Source: Clostridiales bacterium | GTDB taxonomy: Bacteria; Bacillota_E; Sulfobacillia; Sulfobacillales; JAIMBI01 | Assembly: GCA_027318915.1 (NCBI GenBank) | Contig: DAHVOH010000090.1 | Coordinates: 1-11,487, forward strand | DNA: 11,487 nucleotides | Reading direction: 5' to 3' | Part shown: positions 6,857 to 11,487 of the stretch, in pieces | Layout of the letters: every line of letters begins with the position of its first letter | Position numbering within the stretch: the stretch's first letter is position 1 | Notes under the pieces: generated by a model | Database searches by the model: none | What the model was told of the DNA's origin: nothing | What the model saw: only the letters and a program-made list of their open reading frames with translations | Made by a program: the position numbers and the translations under genes

Positions 6857-6867
6857 CTGCTGTAAAT
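6857..6867 (+). repeat. IS256 left inverted repeat core
   Basis: CTGCTGTAAAT, the exact inverse complement of 8180-8190. Confidence 0.65.
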
Positions 6868-6948
6868 AGGGTTCATCAAGAAGGGCTATTCCGCAGTCCC
6901 TCGTTACGATCGGGTGGCTCAAGACACCGACGTAAGGGGGACGAGGCA

Positions 6949-8160
6949 ATGGCTGACTATGAGGTTGCTATCGACGGCGCCGATCGACAGGAGTTCTTTC
7001 AGGGCGATGACGGGGTGAAGATCGTGGTGGCGAAGGTGCTGAACCCAGGCCCAGGCGAGTGAGCAGCTCCAGACCCGTCTCTATGAGCGCTGCGGACCGC
7101 CAGGGCTACCGAAACGGGACCCGGGTCCGGAAGCTGACCACGCGGGTCGGGACGCTCACGCTGCGCATTCCGCAGGTCCGCGCGGGCCAATTCTCCACTG
7201 ACGTCGTTGCCCGCTGCCAGCGCCGGGAGCACGCGCGGGTCTTGGCGCTGCTGGAGATGGTCATCAACGGGGTCTCCACCCGGACGATCAGGGCCATCCC
7301 CGAAGAGTTGTGCGGCACCGGGTTCGGCAAGAGCACCGTCTCGGCGCTCTGCAAGCGGCTCGACCCCATCGTCATGGCGTGGAACACCCGGTCCCTCCAG
7401 GGGCACTCCTACCCCTCCCAGCTGGTGAACGCCCTCGTGCTGCGCATCCGGGAAGACGCCCAGGTGAAGAGCGGGAGCGGGCTCAGCGCGACCGGCGTTA
7501 AGGCGGCGGGCTACCGGGAGATGCTCGGGCTGGGGCTGGGGGACAGTGAGTCCGAAGCGACCGGGACGACGTGCTTGCAAGGGCTCAAAGACCGGGGGTT
7601 GCAACGGGGTGGACTGGGTCATCTCCGACGACCACCGGGGCTTGGTGAACGCCGTCCAGCGGCCGTGCCAGGGTGCCACGTGGCAGCGCTGCCAGACGTA
7701 TACCCTGCGCAACATCCTGGACGCGACGCCGAAAGCGCACCGGGTGCGCCGGCATCCGGACGTCCGGGCGATCTTCGAGGCCCCGGACCCCACCAAAGCC
7801 CGCACCCCGTTGGACGCCGTGCTGACGGAGGGGGCGGACCGCGCGCCGCAGGCCGTCCGGGTCCTCGAGGGCGCCTTGGAGTGGGCCATGGGGATTCGGG
7901 TGCTGCCGGAGCGCTACCGCCAGCGCCTCCGGACGACGAACGCCCAGGAGAGCCTGAACGAAGAGATCCGCCGACGGGAACGGGTCATCCGCATTTTCCC
8001 GAACCGGGACTCCATAATCCGATTGCTGGGGGCGTTGCTACTGGAGATCCACGAGAAGTGGACGACGGAGCCGCGGTATCTCGACAGGGAGGAGTACACC
8101 ACGTGGTGCGCGGAGCGCGCCGCCCACGTCCCGGCCGGAACCGTGGTCGCGATCCGGTAA
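6949..8160 (+). pseudogene. IS256-family transposase, inactivated
   Basis: The frame starts at ATG 6949 (MADYEVAIDGADRQEFF) as in other IS256/Mutator-type transposases, but needs three frame changes. The first is near 7047, where one extra base in AACCCA hides QAQASEQLQTRLYER. The second is near 7083, before ADRQGYRNGTRVRKL. The third is near 7602, before NGVDWVISDDHRGLV. The final frame runs through WQRCQTYTLRNILDATPK and LNEEIRRRERVIRIFPNRDS to TAA 8158-8160. Of the DDE residues, the second Asp (VISDDH) and the Glu region (LNEEIRRR) are present. The first Asp, usually LVDA, is Asn in LVNALVLRIRED (GTG AAC GCC, about 7425). So both the reading frame and the active site are lost. The total length of about 400 codons matches the family. 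Confidence 0.9.
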
Positions 8161-8179
8161 GCCCGAGCGAGGGCGGGGA

Positions 8180-8190
8180 ATTTACAGCAG
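8180..8190 (-). repeat. IS256 right inverted repeat core
   Basis: ATTTACAGCAG on the + strand is the inverse complement of the left copy at 6857-6867. It lies 20 bases after the transposase stop. Confidence 0.65.
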
Positions 8191-8235
8191 ATCTAGGACT
8201 TGATCTGGTCTGAACCAAAGAGATAGAACGCATGA

Positions 8236-8264
8236 TCGACAGATAGTGAGGGATGTGATAGGAT
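8236..8264 (+). promoter_or_regulatory. extended -10 promoter of the darG-like gene
   Basis: TCGACA (8236-8241, 5/6), a 17-base spacer, then TAGGAT (8259-8264, 4/6) preceded by TGA, an extended -10 (TGn). Transcription would begin near 8271, so the ATG at 8263 would lie upstream of the mRNA start. This agrees with a start at GTG 8332. A weaker candidate, TTGATC (8200-8205) with GATAGA (8222-8227), has its -35 in the IS256 end. Confidence 0.5.
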
Positions 8265-8312
8265 GAGTCCTATTCGGCCAGGGAACCGTTTGTTTGACGC
8301 GAATGGTGGGGC

Positions 8313-8321
8313 GGAAGGAGG
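8313..8321 (+). promoter_or_regulatory. ribosome binding site deciding the darG-like start
   Basis: GGAAGGAGG lies 10 bases before GTG 8332 and directly before the first conserved macrodomain residues. The upstream ATG at 8263 has only a weak GAGGG and overlaps the promoter. Confidence 0.65.
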
Positions 8322-8331
8322 CTGGCTACCT

Positions 8332-9231
8332 GTGCTCACCTATGTGGAAGGCGATTTGTTCACAAGCCCCGCTCAGACGCTGGTGAACACGGTGAACACG
8401 GTGGGTGTCATGGGCAAGGGGGTCGCCCTTCGCTTCAAGCAAATTTACCCGAACATATTCCGGGCGTATCAGGAGGCGTGTCGGACCGGAGCTATCGGGA
8501 TTGGGCGTCCGTGGTTATACCGGACCCCGCACAAGTGGATCCTCAACGTCCCGACCAAACGTCACTGGCGTTCCAAGTCCGACTTGTCGTTTATCGAACA
8601 GTCTCTGGCCACGTTTGCGCGTACGTACTCAGACGAAGGGATTAGTTCGATCGCATTCCCGGCGTTGGGGTGCGGAAATGGTGAGTTGCCATGGGAGTCG
8701 GTCCGACCCGTCATGGAGAAATATCTTCGTTTGTTGCCCATCGACGTGTTCATTTACCCCCCACACAAGCGGGCCGAGATGCCCGAGCACCGGGTTCCTG
8801 ACGCAATTCGGCAGTGGTTGATGTCGGAGCCCAGTGCGTTTCCATCGCAGGAGGTATGGGACGACATCGTGGCCATAGCGCGACAACAATATGGCAAGGT
8901 GGAGCGCCTGGAAGCGTTTCTGGACGATGACGAGCAGCCGGCGGAGGTTGTCAGCTGGATGCGCCCCGATGGTACGCCTATGATCATCGGTGCCGACGAG
9001 GTGGACGCGCTTTGGGCCGTGTTCCGGCAGGATGGCTTCTTGGCACGTCCGGCTGTTGACATGTGGTTTGGAGACCGGGCCAGTGATGTGTGGATGGTTC
9101 TTGAGCGTTTGGGCTACGTGGAGACGGTGGTCACATCCAACCCGCAGGGCACACCCGCCCGGACGTTGCAGCTCCGCCTCCCCATAGCAGGGAAGGCGTC
9201 CGACCCCGTCACCGTCATGGTGAGTGACTGA
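8332..9231 (+). CDS. darG: DarG-like macrodomain protein (DNA ADP-ribosyl glycohydrolase antitoxin)
   Basis: This 299-residue protein starts at GTG 8332 with an N-terminal macrodomain (about 1-150). It shows YVEGDLF (4-10), VNTVNTVGVMGKGVALRFK (18-36, ligand-binding loop), NVPTKRHWR (72-80), whose Lys76 matches the catalytic Lys region described for Thermus DarG, and IAFPALGCGNGELPW (107-121, second ADP-ribose loop). This subgroup removes ADP-ribose from thymidine in DNA and so neutralises DarT. The C-terminal part (about 155-299) has a helical, winged-helix-like look (AVFRQDGFLARPAVDMWF, SDVWMVLERLGYVET) and would be the toxin- or DNA-binding half. I cannot name the domain. It is followed after three bases by the DarT-like frame, in the reverse of the usual darT-darG order. 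An ATG at 8263 would add 23 residues but is rejected on the promoter and ribosome-site evidence. Macrodomain identity is very firm; DarG function is likely. Confidence 0.85.
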   Translation: MLTYVEGDLFTSPAQTLVNTVNTVGVMGKGVALRFKQIYPNIFRAYQEACRTGAIGIGRPWLYRTPHKWILNVPTKRHWRSKSDLSFIEQSLATFARTYSDEGISSIAFPALGCGNGELPWESVRPVMEKYLRLLPIDVFIYPPHKRAEMPEHRVPDAIRQWLMSEPSAFPSQEVWDDIVAIARQQYGKVERLEAFLDDDEQPAEVVSWMRPDGTPMIIGADEVDALWAVFRQDGFLARPAVDMWFGDRASDVWMVLERLGYVETVVTSNPQGTPARTLQLRLPIAGKASDPVTVMVSD

Positions 9232-9234
9232 TCG

Positions 9235-9642
9235 GTGGAGGCTGCCGAATCCCAGGAAGTCGAAGACTTCATACGGGCGCGGATATCGGGCCCGTGGAAG
9301 CCGGTGGGGGACTTCTTCGCATACCACTTCACGGCTCTGGTCAATGTTCCAGGTATATTGAGTCACAACACTCTGTATTCCCGCAGCGAGGCAACGCGTC
9401 GTCAGCTCATCGGGCAAGAAGTCGGTGAGCGCGACATCCTCAACCAAACGGATCCAGAGATGTTGGACCAAGTGCGAGGTGTCCCGATCCAAAGGCCTGT
9501 GGTCGCGTTCCTGAGCCTCCCGACACATCCGGAGGGCCACAGGCTGTCCGGCGGCGGGGGCGCCGTTGGGAGGGGGCGCCGGGTCGGACGGAGCAGGGCA
9601 GGCGCCGGGGTTTATGCGCTGCGGCGGTCGGTCCTCCCTTAG
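9235..9642 (+). CDS. darT: DarT-like (DUF4433) ADP-ribosyltransferase toxin, probably truncated
   Basis: GTG 9235 begins three bases after the DarG-like stop, in the same frame. Residues 26-50 (DFFAYHFTALVNVPGILSHN, then TLYSR) match the start of DarT toxins, which read YHiTh..NlpsIl..gl.sr and use NAD to ADP-ribosylate thymidine in single-stranded DNA. Residues 51-88 (RRQLIGQEV, later DQVRGVPIQRP) are loosely compatible. From about residue 100 the translation turns into Gly/Arg-rich low complexity in a GC-rich hairpin region. The whole is 135 residues against about 200-220 in the family. The central HDYVPFYF-like block and the C-terminal catalytic Glu region cannot be found in any frame. So the toxin looks truncated and probably inactive, although the antitoxin is intact. 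An alternative is an unrecognised short partner protein. Confidence 0.5.
   Translation: MEAAESQEVEDFIRARISGPWKPVGDFFAYHFTALVNVPGILSHNTLYSRSEATRRQLIGQEVGERDILNQTDPEMLDQVRGVPIQRPVVAFLSLPTHPEGHRLSGGGGAVGRGRRVGRSRAGAGVYALRRSVLP
9546..9589. terminator. GC-rich hairpin between convergent genes
   Basis: GTCCG (9546-9550) pairs with CGGAC (9585-9589), and GGCGCC (9559-9564) with GGCGCC (9575-9580), around a G-rich loop. It lies near the end of the DarT-like frame and just beyond the stop of the convergent membrane-protein gene. There is no T-tract, so a Rho-independent role is doubtful. Confidence 0.25.
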
Positions 9643-10763
9643 CCGGTGGGTCGTTGGTGTGCAGGCTGCGGTGGACGACCGGCCGCCGGTGGCAGCGGTC
9701 GATTCTCCCGGCGTTGACCTCGCCGCGTTGCGAATGGGAGCCAGCCGACTTGGACCGCATAGCCGACGAGTGCCAGCAACACGACAATACCGCTGTTGGG
9801 GTCTGTTCCCATCCCGCCGAGAACGCCGAAATCCTGGCCCATCATCCAGGTGGCGAATGTGGCCAGCATCGTGAGCCCCCACCCCATCAGGGAGGGCCGC
9901 GCAAATGCCCAGTATAGGGCCAGGGCGAGAAAACCGGCTGCCAGCCCCGCGTTCCAGAGGATCGGATGGTGCTGCAATAGGCCAGACCACGCCCACAGAG
10001 GCGCCGAGAACACGCGGGGCTGGGCCATGGCCGCCATGGCGCGCACGTATGTCGACAGTCCCCGCGCGGTCCACCAGGCATTGTGGGGCCACACCTGCAA
10101 GACGAATGCCACGGTCCACAGGCCGGCCAGAAACATTCGCCAGACGCCGGCCGTGTGAGGCGAGGTCCACCATGTCGACGGTCCCAGCAGCACGATGGCC
10201 AGCACCACATACAGCAACGCCGAGCCGGGCGACCCCGACAACCAGCTGCCGGACGAAAACAGGCTGCCGAATGCTTCGCCGGCTGCCCATACGATGAGGC
10301 CCCAGCCGACGGACGCCATCAGGCCGATACGGCGCCACCGGCTCGCCCCGCCCGCCAGAATGAGCACGCCGATGCCGATCTGGAGCCAGGCGGCGGCGAA
10401 ATTGGCCAGGAGAGGGTCGCGAGACCAGAGGCGCATGCCGAGATCGACGATTCTCGCCACAAACTGTGGCTGTCCGGGCAGCATCGGAGACAGGAACCCT
10501 CCGACAAAGCTCGTGACCATGAAGGGCTGCGCCTGCAGCAGTCCATCCAGCAACCACAGTCCGCCCAATCCCCAAGTCAGGAGCCGGCGGGCCGAAACGC
10601 TGGGGGGAGGCGCGTCATGCACCGTGCGGCGCCGGCGCCGCGCCAGTGTCCAAGCTCCGCCCAGGGTCACAATCAGCAAAATCAACACGATGTTCAAGGC
10701 ATAGAAGGAGGCCAGCGGATTGACGGCGTAAGAAGGCGTGGGCGCAACCGGCATCGGCATCAT
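9639..10763 (-). CDS. polytopic membrane protein of unknown family
   Basis: This 374-residue protein shows about eight hydrophobic segments, at roughly 17-40, 61-78, 120-138, 145-162, 181-196, 206-224, 271-308 (two) and 324-343. The N-terminus (MMPMPVAPTPSYAVNP) is Met/Pro rich. An Arg run (ARRRRR, 41-46) after the first segment marks the cytoplasmic side. The C-terminus is a basic, Pro-rich tail (RRGQRRENRPLPP). Distinctive pieces are LLQAQPFMVTSFVGGFLSP and LQVWPHNAWW, with conserved-looking Trp, Pro and His residues, but I do not recognise the family and assign no function. The start at ATG 10763 follows AAAGGAGG by 10 bases; the frame is open to 10814 but the extra 17 residues lack a ribosome site. 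It is convergent with the DarT-like frame, which overlaps its 3' end by 4 bases. The gene looks intact. Confidence 0.75.
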   Translation of the reverse strand: MMPMPVAPTPSYAVNPLASFYALNIVLILLIVTLGGAWTLARRRRRTVHDAPPPSVSARRLLTWGLGGLWLLDGLLQAQPFMVTSFVGGFLSPMLPGQPQFVARIVDLGMRLWSRDPLLANFAAAWLQIGIGVLILAGGASRWRRIGLMASVGWGLIVWAAGEAFGSLFSSGSWLSGSPGSALLYVVLAIVLLGPSTWWTSPHTAGVWRMFLAGLWTVAFVLQVWPHNAWWTARGLSTYVRAMAAMAQPRVFSAPLWAWSGLLQHHPILWNAGLAAGFLALALYWAFARPSLMGWGLTMLATFATWMMGQDFGVLGGMGTDPNSGIVVLLALVGYAVQVGWLPFATRRGQRRENRPLPPAAGRPPQPAHQRPTG

Positions 10764-10773
10764 GGCAACCCCG

Positions 10774-10781
10774 CCTCCTTT
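10774..10781 (-). promoter_or_regulatory. ribosome binding site of the membrane-protein gene
   Basis: AAAGGAGG on the minus strand, 10 bases before ATG 10763. It decides between this ATG (or the adjoining one at 10760) and upstream in-frame starts. Confidence 0.65.
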
Positions 10782-10839
10782 CCGCCAATCCATGTCCCGC
10801 ACGGCACCGACCATTTGGGCGCCATCGTCCTATGGCCTT

Positions 10840-10869
10840 ATTATCAATCGAACCGCATCCGAATGCCAT
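10840..10869 (-). promoter_or_regulatory. sigma-70-like promoter of the membrane-protein gene
   Basis: On the minus strand ATGGCA (10869-10864, 4/6), an 18-base spacer, then GATAAT (10845-10840, 5/6). Transcription would start near 10833, giving a leader of about 70 bases. The AT-rich -10 stands out from GC-rich surroundings. Confidence 0.35.
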
Positions 10870-11106
10870 CGGGCCATCGTGCCGTGAACAGCCTTCTGGT
10901 GGTTCGTGCATCGGCGGACGCGGGTTTGCGCAATGGTTCGCCGAGCTTGGACAGGCGGCCCATGCGGGGCGACGAGGTCAGCCGGATCGGAGTGCGTACC
11001 GGCGCGCTTGGCTGTCGCTCCTCGTCGGCGCGGGGATTTGGCCGGACATCCGGTACGGAGCCGGTCACCGGCATCGGAAGGTCGGTCGCCGAACGGCCGG
11101 AGACTG

Positions 11107-11134
11107 CCGACACCCCGATGATACCCGGTATCAT
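11107..11134 (+). promoter_or_regulatory. possible promoter with palindromic operator
   Basis: CCGACA (11107-11112, 4/6), a 16-base spacer, then TATCAT (11129-11134, 5/6). The -10 is the right arm of the perfect palindrome ATGATACC-C-GGTATCAT (11118-11134). A dimeric repressor or MerR/CsoR-type regulator bound there would block or remodel this promoter. The downstream gene on this strand is the phosphotransferase-like gene at 11313. The regulator is not in the window. Confidence 0.35.
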
Positions 11135-11194
11135 GTAAACGGTGTTGACTGTCCGAAGACTCATCGCAGGGCCGGAAAGAGGTTGGCGTTGCCG

Positions 11195-11265
11195 ACCGGT
11201 CGCTTGATTGTCGACGAGCGAGAACGGCGCCGTCCCGGCGGTTTTCGGGCAAGAAAACCGGTCGC
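11195..11265 (+). repeat. 9-bp direct repeat in the leader region
   Basis: ACCGGTCGC occurs at 11195-11203 and 11257-11265, 62 bases apart. The second copy starts in the right arm of the hairpin at 11239-11260. Confidence 0.4.
11239..11260 (+). promoter_or_regulatory. leader stem-loop upstream of the phosphotransferase-like gene
   Basis: CGGTTTTC (11239-11246) pairs perfectly with GAAAACCG (11253-11260) around a 6-base loop, ending about 50 bases before GTG 11313. There is no T-run after it, so a leader structure or protein site is more likely than a terminator. Confidence 0.35.
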
Positions 11266-11312
11266 CGTGCCTGGGTTCGGCACTGCACGGTTCCCGTGAG
11301 AGGTGGTCCGAT

Positions 11313-11487
11313 GTGGACGAACGCGCTGCCCGGGCCCGGCAGGTCGCCCAGCTCTACGGGCTTCCCGCCGAGGATTTGGTCATGGTCCCCAACGCGTTCA
11401 CCAACGACGTGTGGGCGGTGGGCGACCGGGTGATTCGCATCAGTCGCGCCCCGGGCTTCGCACTGGCCCGCGAACGGCGTGTGATTG
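11313..11487 (+). CDS. aminoglycoside phosphotransferase (APH)-family N-terminus, partial
   Basis: The frame starts at GTG 11313 behind AGAGGTGG (11299-11306) and is open to the window edge (58 codons). The translation (VDERAARARQVAQLYG, then NAFTNDVWAVGDRVIRISR and ALARERRVI) matches the N-lobe of APH/choline-kinase-like small-molecule kinases, where N.V..VGD..lRi.r is the first beta hairpin and the later E belongs to the following helix. The catalytic HGD..N and DF/DW motifs would lie beyond the edge, so the substrate (antibiotic, sugar, homoserine or other) is open. An ATG at 11311 is in another frame; the frame also opens further upstream, but the ribosome site favours the GTG. Confidence 0.6.
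   Translation, partial: MDERAARARQVAQLYGLPAEDLVMVPNAFTNDVWAVGDRVIRISRAPGFALARERRVI

Larger units (their letters stand above)
6839..8204 (+). mobile_element. IS256-family insertion sequence, defective
   Basis: Inverted copies of CTGCTGTAAAT lie at 6857-6867 and 8180-8190, bracketing a degenerate IS256 transposase. Further out, ATCAAG (6839-6844) mirrors CTTGAT (8199-8204), but spacing to the inner repeat differs by 4 bases, so the left end has drifted. About 1.37 kb between outer ends is a usual IS256-family size. No clear 8-base target duplication is seen. The element separates the R-M operon from the DarG-like gene. Confidence 0.75.
10870..11312. other. intergenic region with regulatory structure, no recognisable gene
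   Basis: About 440 bases between the divergent membrane-protein and phosphotransferase-like genes. Long open frames exist on both strands, but their translations are Arg/Ser/Pro rich, match no family and lack ribosome sites. The visible content is a 17-bp palindrome (11118-11134) overlapping a possible + strand promoter, an 8-bp stem hairpin (11239-11260) and a 9-bp direct repeat (11195-11203, 11257-11265). Confidence 0.45.

Noticed and set aside
7600..8213. Continuation of the middle IS256 frame past the third frameshift
   Set aside because: The translation becomes Pro/Gly/Arg rich. Conserved transposase sequence continues in the other frame to 8160.
8380..8402. Tandem GTGAACACG-type repeat
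   Set aside because: It encodes the conserved VNTVNTVG loop of the macrodomain and needs no other explanation.
8629..10575. Very long (648-codon) open frame on the minus strand
   Set aside because: It runs antisense through the macrodomain gene and out of frame through the membrane-protein gene. Its translation is Arg/Pro/Gly rich with no family resemblance, and high GC makes such shadow frames common.
10832..11299. 155-codon + strand and 152-codon minus-strand frames between the last two genes
   Set aside because: There is no ribosome site, no hydrophobic or domain pattern, and composition is biased by GC. The region looks intergenic.
1..11487. Avoidance of GATC as a sign of the R-M target
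   Set aside because: GATC is frequent throughout, so no avoidance is visible. This neither supports nor excludes GATC as the methylated site.

Overview
The window is high-GC bacterial DNA (well over 60% GC by eye). It has strong Shine-Dalgarno sites (GGAGGTGA, AAGGAGG, AGGGGAGG), frequent GTG starts, two transposons and several decayed genes. No rRNA, tRNA or CRISPR is visible and I cannot name the organism. A thermophilic or acidophilic Gram-positive-type lineage would fit the codon use and the IS256/DarG sequence flavour, but that is inference. The layout is that of an accessory, IS-rich defence region, not of a conserved chromosomal core.

Left part (1-3995): the 3' part of an IS630-family element ends at about 700. 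It is followed at once by a two-gene + strand unit: a GNAT acetyltransferase broken by one frameshift near 893, overlapping a transglutaminase-like cysteine hydrolase. A hairpin-bearing gap separates these from a convergent, intact S66 (LD-carboxypeptidase/MccF-type) peptidase. Behind the peptidase's start lies the 3' two-thirds of a short-chain dehydrogenase pseudogene with at least two frameshifts.

Middle (3996-6838): a gene-poor stretch holds only a doubtful frameshifted ORF on the minus strand and a strong GC hairpin. Then comes a compact candidate type II restriction-modification operon: a Dam-type (D12 class) adenine methyltransferase whose 3' end overlaps a GTG-started 152-residue PD-(D/E)XK nuclease. 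Promoter-like elements precede it.

Right part (6839-11487): a dead IS256-family element (three frameshifts and loss of the first catalytic Asp, terminal inverted repeats still visible) separates the R-M operon from a DarTG-like ADP-ribosylation toxin-antitoxin locus. There the macrodomain antitoxin (darG-like) comes first, the reverse of the usual order. It is followed after a single TGA, in the same frame, by an apparently C-terminally truncated DarT-like toxin. A convergent polytopic membrane protein of unknown family follows, then a regulatory-looking intergenic region (17-bp palindrome, leader hairpin, 9-bp direct repeat), and finally the start of a probable aminoglycoside-phosphotransferase-family gene that runs off the edge.

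Taken together, two DNA-modification defence modules (adenine methylation with restriction, and DNA ADP-ribosylation with its reversal) sit side by side around a decayed transposon. The most interesting points are the compact R-M pair and the inverted, toxin-truncated DarG-DarT arrangement.
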